A DNA stretch of 64,000 nt. It comes from Pinguiococcus pyrenoidosus. Lineage: Eukaryota > Sar > Pinguiophyceae > Pinguiochrysidales > Pinguiochrysidaceae. Every line of letters starts with the position of its first letter. The first letter of the stretch is position 1. This document shows positions 30,984-43,300 of the stretch, one piece after another. The stretch spans positions 1 through 64,000 of the forward strand of contig JAAMXY010001144.1 of NCBI GenBank assembly GCA_019677205.1. The letters are read 5' to 3'. The notes below the pieces were generated by a model that saw nothing but the letters and a program-made list of their open reading frames with translations, did no database searches and was not told the DNA's origin. Position numbers and translations under genes: made by a program.

Positions 30984-33900
30984 CTACAGAACGTTCACCA
31001 CCTTCAGCCCGAGCCCGTCCTTGTTCGCTTCTTCGATGGCCTTGGCCGAACCTACCACAACGACGGTCGGATCCGCCTTGTTCAAGTCGGACAGCTTCTC
31101 GCCGAATTCGCGGAACTTCGAAAGATCCGTCGCAAACACTTCGTCCCGGCGCTTCTGGCGCAGCTCATCACTTCGGCCAGCGAGGAAGTCGGCCAGGCTC
31201 AGCCATCCCTTCGTGTCGACCGACCGCGGGCTATCAAGATCACCGATGCTTCCAATCACCGCTTGCTCGATGGACTTCTCCGTGAGCTCCGCAGTGAGCA
31301 GATGATCCGCGCTGGCCTTGTAGTTCTCGAGCGTCTTCATGAGGTTTGGGTCGCGGTAGCTCAGGAACCCGAGCCGTCCCGTGAGGCGATCGAAGCTGCA
31401 GAAGCCACCGTAAGCACCACCCATCACTCGCACCGTGTCCCAGATGTGCCCCGTGCGGAGGAAGTTGTTGATGACGAAAGCCGACGAGTCGACGGCGTCA
31501 CCCGGCTGGTAGATCCGACCCGCCATCCCCACGTAGTTCACCTGCGTTGGCACAACCAGTCCCTCACTGACGGCTGGCAGGCGCGGCACGTCGCGGAGGT
31601 CCAGGGTGGGAACGCTGCGGTCCGCAGCAACATCCACCGACGCCTTCTTCGGCAAGTCAGTGGCGAACGTCTCGGCCACCGGCACGGACGCGCTGAGCAC
31701 TTCCTTATCTCCCGTGAGGTTGACGACCAGGGTGTTGCTGTTGAGGAGCGTTTCCTGAATCTTCTGCAAGCGGCTAAGAAGCGACGGCCACTCATTCTCG
31801 GCCTGCTCGAGCAGCTCCCGCACGGTGTTCAAGTACGTGACGCCTCCCGTCTGCTCGCGAAGCACGCCGAAGCCCGTGTCGTGCGCAGCCAAGCGCGAGG
31901 CCGCGAAGGCGTGGCCGGACGTCACGATGGACGACTCCATGGACGCCTTCGTCTCGCGCAGCATCTCAATGACCCGAGACTGGCGATCCAGGTTCACGTC
32001 GGTCAGAATGTCCTTCATGATCGCGAACAACTCCGAGACCTTGTCGGGGACGGCCTTGCCGCGAAGGAAAAGATAGTGCACGATCTCGTCTCCCTCCACG
32101 CACTTGCCCTCCGGATGCTCGACGAGGTCACGCAAGATCGCAGAGCGCACGCCACCCGTGTGGCGGCCAATGCGTCTCGTGAGAGTCGTCTCGTCCTCCT
32201 TGTTCGTGCCGCACTCGAGAAGCATGTCGGAGAAGAGCGACATCAGCGGCACGTCTTCCCACGCCAGCGAGCTCAGATCCAGGCCAACGTCGGCGTACAG
32301 GATGCCGTTGCTGGGAAGCTCGTGCGTCACAAGCAGGGCACCGCCGTCGGGACCGTTCAAGCCCTTGCGAACCTCGATAGGCGTCGTCTTGGCCTTGCGC
32401 TCGAGATCGTCGATCGTGAGCGCGGGAATCGATGCCTTCGCCTCGGGGGGATCTTCGGCAGCTTGCGCTGCTCGGAGCTCCTCCGTCTCCTGGATAATCC
32501 TATCGAGATCCGCGTCCGTGAGCTCCGCCTTGACGGCCGCGAGCCTGTCTTCTTCTTCCTTGACGATCTTGGCCTCCAAGGATGCGTCGGGTACCATGGT
32601 CATCGTCAAGCGGTGACCGTTGTCCAAGAGGAGCTCCTTCAGGGCGTCCACGAAGACCTGTCCGCCTCGCTTCTCCAGATCCGCCTTCAGCTCCGCGAGG
32701 GTATCGTCGAAGCGGACGCCGTCGGCGGGATTGCCATCGTAGATCCACTCCCGCATGGTCCCGAGCATGAAGCTCAGTCCCCGGGGGAAGGAGCCGGTGT
32801 TGAACTCGCGCAGGCTGAACTCGATCGAGTTCACGCACGCGTCGATCGCATCCTGAGGGAAGCCCTCCTCGGCAATCCGTTCGAGAGTGGACAGGATGAG
32901 AGGCTCGACCTCCTCGGCCTTCTCCGCCTTGACGCCCTTCAGACCAACATTGTAGGTGCTCTGCAGCAGCTCCGAGCTCAGGCCGCCGCCGATCACGGCA
33001 GATCCCAGGTTCGACTCGAGAAGTGACCGGTACAGCGGGCTGCTGATGTCGTTCAGCAGGAGGTAGTCCAGCATGCTGACGGTCAACTGCTCCTTCTGCG
33101 TGAACGGTGCGTCGTTCAGGAGCCAGTTGACCGTCACCATGTGGCCCTGGCCCTTCTTCACGTCTTCCTCGGAGGCCGGGAAAGCAGAGGTCTTCTTCCA
33201 CGGAGCATCCTTCTTCTTTTCCCATTGGATCGCCGAATTGGGGTCCACGGGCTCGAACTCGGAGAGATAGTCATCGAGGACGTTCAAGCGCTCCAGCGGA
33301 TCGTCGTCGCCGTAGAAGTACACGCGCGCGTTGCTCGGGTGATAGAAGCGCCCGTGGAAGTTCTTGAAGTCCTGGAAGGTCAGGTTCGGAATCGCGGTGG
33401 GATCACCCCCGCTGTCAACGTGGTACGTGTTCGAGGAGAAGAGCTCGCGCTGGACCTGGCGAGACATCCTGGCATCGGGAGAAGAGTACACACCCTTCAT
33501 CTCATTGAAGACGACGCCCTTGTAGGTCAGAGGCTGGTCCTTCTGCTCCAGCTCGTAGTGCCACCCTTCCTGGGCCAGCACCTGCGGGTCGTTGATGGCG
33601 CGCGGGAAGAACACGGCGTCGAGGTAGACGTTCATGAGGTTGTAGAAGTCCTTCGTGTTCTGGGATGCCACCGGATAGCAGGTGCGGTCCGGGTAGGTGA
33701 AGGCGTTCAGAAACGTCTGGAGGGAGCCCTTGAGGAGCTCCACGAAAGGTTCCTTGGTGGGATACTTTCGACTTCCACAAAGCACGGAGTGTTCCAAAAT
33801 ATGGGGGAGGCCGGTGGAATCCTCCGGCGGGGTGCGAAAGACGACTCCGAAGACCTTGTTGTCGTCGTCGATCCCCACGCTGAGGACTTGCGCGCCGGTC

Positions 33901-34318
33901 TTCTTGTGCCGGTACTGCCACAGAACCGCGTCGTACTCACGGACGTACTCCGTCCCCACTACCTCGTAAGACGGGTGCTGCAGAAGGAAAAAAACGAAAC
34001 GTGAGGCGATGCGGGCAGATGAGAGCCCTCCGATCGAGGCAGCGTGCCGCGGACCTGGACCGCCTCCATGACCGGCTTCTCCTCCAGGTTGGACTGCGTC
34101 GCCATCAGGCGAGACTGGTAGCCGAAGCCACCGACGGATCCGCCGCGGAAGGACAGGATGGAGCTGTCCTTCTGAAGGAAGTTCTGCACCGCCGGGATGA
34201 GCGGACGGCTGTTGATGGTGAATGCTCTCGACGGGCCACGCGCCACGCCCAGCCCCGCCAGACGGGCGCCGGGCCTGCCCATCCGGCGAGTAACGAAGCC
34301 TAGAGACGCAGAGTACAT
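30984..34318 (-). CDS. Presequence protease, M16C metallopeptidase
   Basis: PreP/PITRM1-type protease that degrades cleaved targeting peptides in mitochondria (and plastids in plants). Exons 34055-34318 and 30984-33977 (77-nt intron GTCCGC...CTGCAG) encode 1,085 residues, the usual family length. The inverted zinc motif HxxEH is seen as HILEH (about residue 146), followed by LCGSRKYPTKEPFVELLKGS and NAFTYPDRTCYPVASQN, all typical of M16C. The remaining M16C domains fill the rest; FRTGHIWDTVRVMGGAYGG lies near the C-terminus. The long frame lacks an ATG at its 5' end, so exon 1 is required. Its MYSASLGFVTRRMGRPGARL start is an Arg-rich amphipathic presequence. It is divergent from SufS. Confidence 0.95.
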
Positions 34319-34785
34319 GAGATGCGAAGCCCAGAGGCCAATGGCGCGCCTTGGGAAACTCTCATGGGGCGGCTTTGCCACTCATTCTTAGATGTTCCCG
34401 GTTTGCTCCGATCCTCAAGATCCTAAACGAAGCGTACCTGACACCATCACGGTCACGACGGAAGCGACTGCGAGAAGCGTGCTCGTCGCGCGCATACTCG
34501 GTTGTTGAATCGACGCCCTTCAGCTGAACTTCACGCTTCCACGTGAACGTTCAAGAGCGCCTCCCAGTCTGACGAAGTCTGGCTGACTCAGATCCTCAAC
34601 CCGCTCAGCTGATAGGACATCGTCGATCGACTCCTTGATAATAGCGTGTAGAGGTTGTGATGAGATATATATGATATGTACCCAACTTCAAGCAACTTTG
34701 GATGTAACTTATATAATTTGTTTATGATATAAATTTATAATAAAATATAGATTGTGTACTCTAGTACCTACCTGTTTGTCTGACG
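34319..34785. promoter_or_regulatory. Divergent PreP-SufS intergenic region with an A+T-rich core
   Basis: 467 bp between two starts. The first part is GC-rich like the rest of the window, but 34654-34762 is strikingly A+T-rich with TATATAT-, TTATAAT- and TAAAATATA-like runs ending about 25 bp before the SufS ATG. It could hold TATA-like promoter elements or be an inserted A+T-rich fragment. Confidence 0.5.
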
Positions 34786-36736
34786 ATGGCCGGAGGTTTG
34801 CCTCCACTTTCAAGTACGGTGGCACCGGCCTCTCGGTGGCCAGTTGCTCTCCTCGGGCTTCTCGGTGGCAAAGCAGTGCTCATGATTTGGCATTGGAGGC
34901 GCGGGGCCTTGGCCCTGCTGCCGCTGGCGTTTCATTGCGCAGCATTGAGCCTGGCACCCAAGCTCGATCTGCCGAGCCTGCGGGGTGACTTCCCGATCCT
35001 GCGCCAGGAGGTCAACGGCGCGCCTCTTGTGTACCTGGACTCGGCCGCCACGAGTCAGAAGCCGGCCGCCGTGCTGGAGGCGCTGGAGAAATACTACAAG
35101 CTGGACAACGCCAATGTACACCGAGGGGCTCACACCTTGTCGCAGCGGGCCACGGAGGCGTACGAGCGGACGCGCGACCTGATCAGGGCGTTCATTCATG
35201 CCGAAGCGAGGGAGGAGATCATCTACACGAGGTAATTGGTGCACGGGGCCAGGGAAAACGGCTGTGGGGACAGCGCGCGCGCGGCGCGCCTCGCAGGGAG
35301 CTAAACGGGCATTCGCGAATTGCGAAGGGGAGCTTCCGAAGCGATCAATCTGGTCGCCGCCACCTGGGGAGAAGCGAACATCAAGGAGGGCGATGTGATC
35401 ATCCTGAGTCTTTTGGAGCACCACAGCAACCTGGTGCCGTGGCAGCTGCTCGCGAAGAAGAAGGGCGCCGTGCTGAAGTTCGTTGGCCTCACCGACGACG
35501 AGCAATACAACGTGGAGGAGCTGAAGAGTCTGCTGGAGGAGAGTGAGAAGGTCAAACTTGTTGGTCTCGCCCACGTGAGCAACACGCTTGGGTCGGAAGC
35601 ACCGGTGAAGGAGGTCACGCGGCTGGCACACGAGGTAGCGCTACGCAAATCGGTGAAAACGCAAACCACGAAGAAGAACAACAGCAACAACAACAAAAAG
35701 AAAACACACACAACAAATCAAAACAGAAGACGAACGAGAAAAGCAAAATGGCTGCGCACATCTGACGGCTTTTTGCTTCAACTCTGCAAGGCGGGTGCCA
35801 AGGTGCTGGTCGACGCTTGCCAGAGCGTGCCCCACATGCCAGTGGATGTCCAGGAGCTGGACTGCGACTTCCTCGTCGCCAGTGGACACAAGATGCTTGG
35901 TAAGCATCACCGGGTTCTGCTGTACGCGCGGCCGGCCCTTCATCGCGGATGCTCTCTCGACCCCGTAGGCCCCACGGGTCTAGGCTTTCTGTACGCAAAG
36001 CTTAGCATTCTGGAGGAGATGCCACCGTATCAAGGGGGCGGCGAGATGATTGACGAGGTGTTCTTGGATCACTCCACCTTTGCGCCTCCGCCGGCGAGAT
36101 TCGAAGCTGGCACGCCTGCCATTGCGGAGGTACGATGCGTGAGAGCTCGCAGGGACGCTGAGGGAAGCGGATGCTAACAAGGAGGTGGTCAGGCGGTTGG
36201 TCTAGGGGCAGCGATCGAGTACCTCAACAGCGTCGGAATGGAGAAGGTCCACGCCTACGAGCTCGAGCTGGCACGTGAGCTGGAGAAGCGCATCTCCGAG
36301 ATCGAGGTGCAGCAGCACATGCATCGCTGGTGGATTGGGCGACAGCCACTCACTTCGGGGCGTTCCTCCGTGTGGTGCGTGTGCAGGGCGTACGGATTTA
36401 TGGGCCGCGGGGCGATGCGCGAGCGGCGGCCCTGGTGGCATTTAATGTGGAAGGCGTGCACCCGAGCGATCTGGCCTTCTTTTTGGATCAGGTAGGCTCC
36501 TCTCCTTTCGGTGCTGCTTTGGTTTGTGCCAGGCAAGTGCCCTGTACCAACACGCGTCCGCGCAGGAAGGAGTGGCCTGCAGAGCTGGACACCACTGCAC
36601 CCAGCCGCTCCATCGCCATTTTGGTGCGCCAGGCAGCGTCCGGGCCAGCATGTACTTATACAACAGCAAGGAGGAGATAGACGCGCTGATCAAGGCCCTC
36701 CACAGTAGCCTAGAAATCCTTCAAATGAATTCGTAG
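34786..36736 (+). CDS. SUFS: Cysteine desulfurase, SufS type
   Basis: PLP enzyme that takes sulfur from cysteine for Fe-S cluster assembly; SufS-type enzymes of algae act in the plastid. Seven exons join in frame: 34786-35231, 35328-35634, 35791-35899, 35969-36129, 36193-36306, 36387-36491 and 36566-36736 (470 residues). Conserved blocks cross the junctions: [64 protein letters not shown] (PLP lysine), [22 protein letters not shown], and [11 protein letters not shown] with the catalytic Cys. About 70 N-terminal residues precede the enzyme and contain two hydrophobic stretches ([17 protein letters not shown] and [16 protein letters not shown]), consistent with a signal-plus-transit sequence for a complex plastid. 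Intron 2 is 156 nt, in frame and stop-free. Confidence 0.95.
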
Positions 36737-37550
36737 GTCATTGGCTTCTCCGGATCTTTCGGCCTCGCAGAAGTTCTTCATCTCGTCGCGTGTGCTGAGC
36801 GCGGAGCGAACGCATGGAAAAGGGAACGACGGCGCAAGCGGAAGGGCGGAAAAGTAGACACCAACGGCCTCCAACTCGAGAGCTCCAGAGCATCCAACGA
36901 AACGTCGAAGTTCAGGTGTCGAGATTCCCTTGAACGAAAAGAGGGTCGATTCGTCGAAAAGACAAGAAGTCAAAAGAAGGAAACGGAGGAAACAAACCTG
37001 AAGCCCTTCCGTCATGTCACAGCTTACGCACGCTTCGCCTTTCCCTCGAGTTGCTGCTCGAAGCTTCCAGGAGCCTTCCGGAGAAGTCTTATTGGGCGCC
37101 AACTATGCCGCGGTTGCACTCAAACTGCGCCAACAGCACCCGTCAGCGCTTCATTGGTTCATCCTGTGTCAGACTATTTTGCTGCCTGATGGCACCAGAC
37201 TAGAATGCGCGCCGCAGATCGCCGCCATCGCCGGTAAAAGTCAAGAAGATGACGTCATTGTCGACGCAATTTACAATTTTTGTCCACTGGAAATCTTCCG
37301 AGGAAGACAAACCCTGCGTCATCGCTTCACTTGGAAGCGCATCTTTTGCATCAAGGTGCGCGTACTGATCGCGGTGGAAGCGTCTCCAAGTATTTTAAAA
37401 TGAAGTAAATTATGAAATGCAATCAAACGTTTCAGTCGGAACTCCCACGTGGTTCATTCCGTGGGCGAGCAGACGGAGGGGTTTAAACGGCGCGGACGCC
37501 ACGAGCGAAGCGCCCGAGACCCCGCTGGTGTCCCGCGGAGCACGCCAAAG
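36737..37550. other. Intergenic region, no gene recognised
   Basis: 814 bp between SufS and the SLC4-type transporter. It becomes A+T-rich near 37230-37430. A TTTCAG acceptor-like site at about 37430-37435 might mark a 5' leader intron of the transporter. The 129-codon frame at 37014-37403 has no recognisable motif. Confidence 0.4.
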
Positions 37551-39227
37551 ATGAACGAGGATCCTCTTCAGCAGACGGGCCTCTTCAAGGGCATGCAAAT
37601 CGACCTGAAGAGGCGGGCTCCGCACTACTGGAATGACTGGGTTGAGGGCTGGAACCTGAAGACCACGGCGGCGATTCTGTTCATTTTCTTCACGTCCATC
37701 GGCCCCGCCGTCACCTTTGCGGAGCTCTTACTGACGGAGACGGAGGTGATCGGAGTCGTGGAAGTTTTGCTGTCCACCGCGATTTCCGGCGCCATCTTTT
37801 CCATCATCGGGGGCCAGCCGCTGGTCATTCTGGGCGTCACGGGCCCCGTGAGCATCCTGACCATCTCCATTTTCAACATGACGGAGAGCCTGGGCATCAA
37901 CTTCCTGCCATTCTATGCGTGGGCGCAGATCTGGGCCGCGATCATGCATTGGGCGCTGGCGGCAACCAACTCGTGCAACTACATTCGATACGTGACGCGC
38001 TTCTCGTGTGAGACCTTCGGCGTCCTGATTGCCATTATCTACCTGGATACTGGAATCCGCGGCATCGTCAAGTACTTCTCGGACGAGGACTTCGGCCGGG
38101 CTCTCTTGGAGCTCATTCTCGCCACGGGCGTGGCGCTTTTGTCCTCGTTGCTTTCCGGAGCCAAGTCCTGGAAGATCCTGAACGGCCCGGCCCGCGAGAT
38201 CATTGCGGACTACGGAGCCACCATCTCGCTGGTGCTGTGGACGGGCGTGTCGTACATCGGGCGCGCGGAGGCCACCAGCGTGCCGCGCGTGGACGTGCCC
38301 GACAGCTTCGAGACGACCGGAGATCGCAACCTGTTCATCGACTTGACGGACATTGATGGATGGGCAATTGCGTTCGCGATTGTGCCAGGCGCCATCATCA
38401 CGATCCTCTTCATCTTCGACCACAACGTGTCGAGCCTGCTTGCGCAGGATGACGATTTCAACCTGAAGAAAGGATCTGCGTATCACTGGGACTACTTCGT
38501 CTTGGGTATCTGCATCTTCGTGACCGGCCTGCTGGGAATCCCTCCGTGCAACGGCCTCATCCCGCAGGCCCCGCTGCACACAAAGGCGTTGGCTGTGACT
38601 TCCGTGACGAAGCAGAACGGAGTCGAAGTCCGCCAGACGGACAAAGTCTATGAGCAGCGCTTCACCAACTTGTCGCAGGCGCTGCTGATTTTGCTCATGT
38701 GCTTCTTCCCCTTCATCAAGGTCTTAGGATTCCTGCCCCTGTCCAACTTGGACGGTCTTTTCATCTTCATGGGCATCGCTAGTTTTGACGGGAATCAGTT
38801 CTACGACCGATTGGTGCTAATGATGACGGAGTCATCGTTGCGCATTTCTCAGCACGATTTCTTCGGCAACGTCGATTTCGGCGTGATCAAGAGGTTCTCC
38901 ATTATCCAGCTCGCTGTCTGCCTCGTGATCTATGGGATCACCCTGACTCCGGCGGCCATGGTGTTCCCAGTCCTGATCGCGGCCCTCGTCGCGATCCGCG
39001 CGTTCGTGTTTCCGCGGTACTTCAAACAGGACGACCTCCAAGAGCTGGACTTCATCGATCCTCAGCATGTCTACAGTGGCAAGGACAAGGCCAATTCGGA
39101 GCGGAGGATCGAAGAGTATGCGGAAATGGTTTTGGGAAAGGGAGGGACCGATGAGAGCGATATGGATGCGGAATCCCCAGAAAGCGGGAGCGGAAGTGAC
39201 GCGGAAGCGGCGATGGACAATAGATGA
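37551..39227 (+). CDS. SLC4/BOR-type anion (bicarbonate or borate) transporter
   Basis: Membrane transporter of the HCO3- cotransporter family, 558 residues from the ATG at 37551. The start matches BOR1-like proteins (GLFKGMQIDLKRRAPHYWND followed by the first helix AAILFIFFTSIGPAVTFAELL). Family signatures include SIIGGQPLVILGVTGPVSIL, the acidic DHNVSSLLAQ segment and GIPPCNGLIPQAPLHTKALA, the last diagnostic for the SLC4/BOR fold. About ten to twelve hydrophobic helices are visible. The C-terminus is short and acidic (ESPESGSGSDAEAAMD). Algal members move bicarbonate for photosynthesis or export borate; the sequence does not decide. The frame is open upstream to 37449 with no other ATG, so an upstream exon cannot be excluded. 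Confidence 0.9.
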   Translation: MNEDPLQQTGLFKGMQIDLKRRAPHYWNDWVEGWNLKTTAAILFIFFTSIGPAVTFAELLLTETEVIGVVEVLLSTAISGAIFSIIGGQPLVILGVTGPVSILTISIFNMTESLGINFLPFYAWAQIWAAIMHWALAATNSCNYIRYVTRFSCETFGVLIAIIYLDTGIRGIVKYFSDEDFGRALLELILATGVALLSSLLSGAKSWKILNGPAREIIADYGATISLVLWTGVSYIGRAEATSVPRVDVPDSFETTGDRNLFIDLTDIDGWAIAFAIVPGAIITILFIFDHNVSSLLAQDDDFNLKKGSAYHWDYFVLGICIFVTGLLGIPPCNGLIPQAPLHTKALAVTSVTKQNGVEVRQTDKVYEQRFTNLSQALLILLMCFFPFIKVLGFLPLSNLDGLFIFMGIASFDGNQFYDRLVLMMTESSLRISQHDFFGNVDFGVIKRFSIIQLAVCLVIYGITLTPAAMVFPVLIAALVAIRAFVFPRYFKQDDLQELDFIDPQHVYSGKDKANSERRIEEYAEMVLGKGGTDESDMDAESPESGSGSDAEAAMDNR

Positions 39228-40308
39228 GGGCGTGTGCGGGCGAGCCACTTTCAATGACCACTAAGCAAATATCATACTTTCTCTCGAACAAAAGACAGCT
39301 TTGCGCCCGACGTGAGCGCCGCCCGTCGCCGTAGCAGCACATGATGCTGCCATTGACTTTCGCACCATCCCGCACGAAGGCACTCAGCGATTAAACGGGG
39401 AGCGCCAGCGAAAGACCGTCCGGAGCCCCGTCCAGAAAGGTTCTCAAGACTGCTACCTGAAAGCGCTACCACAAACGAATCTGGTAGACTTTCCAACTTG
39501 TGCTCACTTCCGGCACCCTCCGTCCTAATTCGCGGCCGTTTGGTCTCGGGGGCTGTCGTAGAGCTCGACCGATGGATAAGGTGCAAACCAGCAGCAGCCG
39601 CCTTTCCCAGCCCATCCAGGTTCTCGCCAACGCTTGCGCGTTGTGCTGTTGAGTACCGGAGCGTAAAGCGGCGGCACGGCATTCGAAAGCCTCGAACCAA
39701 GAGGCCGATGATCACAGGGTCTCTGCAAGGCCCGATGAAGGCTTCTACGCACCTCTCTTTCTGTGTGCTTCTCCCTACCTAGGGTAGGCAAACGCTGGCG
39801 GAGGCTCTTGCCTATGACCTACGAAGTGTATTCCATAGGCATTCTACGACGAAGAAGATAGAGACAGGGGCAGCTACCTGGGACATGAGACGCCAAGAGC
39901 GGCTGTTGATCGTGGTACAAGCCACTATATAATCCAGTTGATGACGCAATGAGTGCACCGCTTGCCAGCTAATGTATGCGTTGCTCTCTTCGTCCACAGC
40001 CAGCTGTTGCTTCCCGGGACTGGCGCAGTTGAGTTTCTCTCTTCCTCGCGCGGGCGCTTCCGGAATCCTCGACATCGAGCTTGCAAATCGTGCTACGCGA
40101 AGTGCACGAAAAGGAGGACATGGACGTGCATTGCGGCTGTGATCTTCCCATCAAACGCCACGTGCTGTTCAGGCATCGGAAAAAGAACTCGCTGGTCGTT
40201 TCGGAGGCGTCCGCAGGCTCAGCATGCGCCACAATCGCGTAGCGAACCGCTCCAGCAAGGCTGGCGGTGCGAGAGGGAGGATCACCGGAGCTGCAGCCTC
40301 TTCGTAGT
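39228..40308. other. Intergenic region, no gene recognised
   Basis: 1.1 kb between the transporter stop and the start of the kinase-phosphatase gene. The open frames seen on both strands (for example 39953-40984 plus) lack motifs and overlap the first exon of the next gene in another frame. Confidence 0.4.
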
Positions 40309-43300
40309 ATGGGAAGCGCGGCGTCAGCACACAGGAGCATGCCAAGCAATGCCAGGAGGAAGTCCTCGGGAGCATCCATCGATAGCGATACGGGCGTCTC
40401 GGCGGACTTCTCGTCTGCACGACGAGTTTCCAGCTCCCGAGACCCGCCGAGAAGGACTGCCGCAACTAAAAGCAAGCTTGGGAAGTTTCGGCGGGTCGAA
40501 CCGCACCAGCTTCCAACCCGGTCCGAGGAGTCCGAGTCTCGCTCGTCCAGGAAGAGCAGGAGGCAGCAGCAACACAAGGCTAAAAGGCCTGTCCGTGGTG
40601 CGGAGTCGGCGCCGACAGGAAAGAGCAGCAAAGTCGAGGCGCTACAAGACGACTGCGCGGATGGCTCGTACCGCTCATCTCCGATGCGGCGTCACGGGAG
40701 GTATGAACGAATGCCTCATGGGCTCTTGCGTAGGGCCACGACCAGCTCACTGGCTCGTTGGCATAGGAGGCACCGAAACGCGTGCTACAGGGTTCCAGGC
40801 AGGCATTCCATCGGCTCCACCCCCCCTGCGGAAGCGGAGATGGCGAAGGCGTCGAGGAGGCGGAGATCTACCTCTTCGCACATGCCTTCCTCAATGCACC
40901 CGAAGAGCGGATCTCCCACGCACACGCTGTGGGAGGGATCGCACCACGCACACCACGCGCACCATGTTCCCCGAGGCGGTGTAGAGCATCCACGAACGAC
41001 CTCCACACGACAGCAACCCTTCGACGCCAACCAGGTCAATGCAGTACGAGAGCTTGGATCACGACACGCGGTAAAGACCCCATCAGAGACTCTCGTTCCC
41101 TTCGCTTTTGCTTCGGCTTGATTTGCCTTTGCTTCGGCTTGATTTGGTTTGACTTGGCTTGACCTGGCCGACGCCCACCTTGGCCAAACCAATGCCTCCC
41201 AGGTGAATAACTCCCCGCTGCTGTCGTAGGTGGCGGAACGAGCGCCGCACCGAAGCCAAGTGAAGGACATGCCCAGAAAGCAGCAGGAGGCCGCCTCGGT
41301 CAGCATGGAGGAGCCGTCGCGGGTTGAAGAGCTTGTGGCACCGGTTGAAGTGGTTCTGCCCCGGAAGAGTGGCGGTGAGCCTCGCACTGCGCCGAACGCG
41401 ATGCCTTCTCTGGAGCCTACGGGCTCGTTGGAAGACGTGAGTGACGACGACCTCGACGACGCCGACGAAGAGGTGTATGACTGGTGCGCCATGGACACGG
41501 CCGAAGGGCTGCCCAACAAGCCGGCGCCCGTGTCTGCCTCGGACGAGAGCGAGGATGATCTGGACGACGACGACATCGAAGATGAGGATCAAGTCTACGA
41601 CTGGTGCGCGATGAGCACACGAGAAGCACTGGACACGTCCGCACCCCCCGCTTCTTCAGACGCGTCGACACCGCGCGCAGATGCCAGGCTTCCGGCGAGG
41701 CGGAAAGGGTCCGCCAGCAAGGCCCCCATACCCATCCAGGTGGTGCCATCCAGCGGCTCGGAGGCCTCGGGGTCCCCTGGCGCCGGACTGCGTAGCGCGC
41801 TGATGAGAGGCTCTCGGCGCCCGCGCCTGTCGTCAGGGAATCTGGCCAGCGGCACGCCGTCCCAGATCTCGCGCCCACGGCCTCCGCCGGGAGAGCCGCC
41901 GCGCAAGGTGTCGGACACGACTTCCAGCGCCACCAGCTCCAAGGGCGCTTTCACCCCCGGGCGGACGCCAAGGACGCCAGCGGCTCCGACGCCGGCCGCG
42001 CAAGCGAGCCCGTCCGGCAGCCGGCGCTCCACCGTGAAGGAGACGGCGGACGTGAAGCGGCAGAAGGCCAAACCACCGAAGGCTTTGCACGGCAAGCCGA
42101 CGGCCAACTCGGACTGGTTGCGGTACCGGTACATCGTGAACAACTACATCTTGCTGGAGAGCCTGGGCGCCGGCTCGTTCGCCGAGGTTCGCAAGGCCAT
42201 CGAGAAGAGCACGCACGACGTGTTCGCCATGAAGATCATCAACAAGGCGTTGATGAAGAAGCGGCGCGCCAAGAACGGCACCACGGCCCTGGACGACATC
42301 AAGCGCGAGATCGCCATCATGAAGAAGCTCAGCCACCCGCACGTGCTGCGCCTCTACGAGGTCATGGACGACCCGCGCGTCAACAAGCTCTATCTCGTGG
42401 TCGAGTACATGGAGCGTGGCGACCTCATGCAGGCCCAGAACGGCGACAACCGGGCGTGTAGCTGCGAGCCCATGGACAGCTACACGCTGTGGCTGGTGTT
42501 TCGCCAGGTGGTGCAGGGCCTCAAGTATCTCCACTACCAGAGCATCATCCACGGGGACATCAAGCCGCAGAACCTGCTGATATCCAAGCACAACGTCATC
42601 AAGATCGCCGACTTCGGCATCTCCAAGATCATGAGTGCGTCCTCCAGCCAGGTGCGAGATGCCGCCGGCACGCCGGCCTTCATGGCCCCCGAGATCTGCG
42701 CCGGCGCCGAGTACGACGGCATTGCCGCCGACGTCTGGGCACTGGGCGCCACCATGTACATGCTGGCCTTCGGCCGCCCGCCCTTCATGGCCACTCAGGT
42801 GCTGCAGCTGTACCACAAGATCCAGAACGAGCCGGTGACGTTCCCCGAGGACGCCGACGCCGCCTTGCAAGACCTGCTCGACAAGATGCTCACCAAGGCC
42901 GTCGCCAAGCGCGCGACGCTCCAAGCGGTGCTGCAGCACCCCTGGCTCAGCCGGCGGCCGTCGGCTGCGAACTTGACGGGCGGGGCTGGTGTCACGCCGA
43001 CGCACAGCGCGCCCTTCGTCAGCAAAGCCTACCAGAGCGTCACCGTGAGCAGCGAGGAGATCATGGGCTCCGTGTCCGTTGCAACCAGCGGCAGAGAGGA
43101 GCTGGAGGCCAACACGTCGGCACCGGCCAGCAACGCCGCCGTCCTAAGCAAGGTGGACGAGCACGCCGAGGAGTCGCCAACGACGCAGCGAAGCTTCGAG
43201 CCGCCTCGGATTGAGACAACCACGTCCGCGACGGTGACGCCGCATCGCGGCACGCATCGGTTCTTGGGCCGCACGATGACGCTGGACGAGGAGGACATGC

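Noticed and set aside
30957-33026. 689-residue plus-strand open frame over PreP
   Set aside because: Antisense shadow of conserved M16C coding sequence, starting without ATG and lacking any family motif.
37014-37403. 129-codon frame upstream of the SLC4-type gene
   Set aside because: No recognisable domain and it does not join in frame to the transporter start with a convincing splice pair.
39953-40984. 343-residue plus-strand frame upstream of the kinase-phosphatase
   Set aside because: It overlaps the supported first exon in another frame and is Arg/Ser-rich without motifs.
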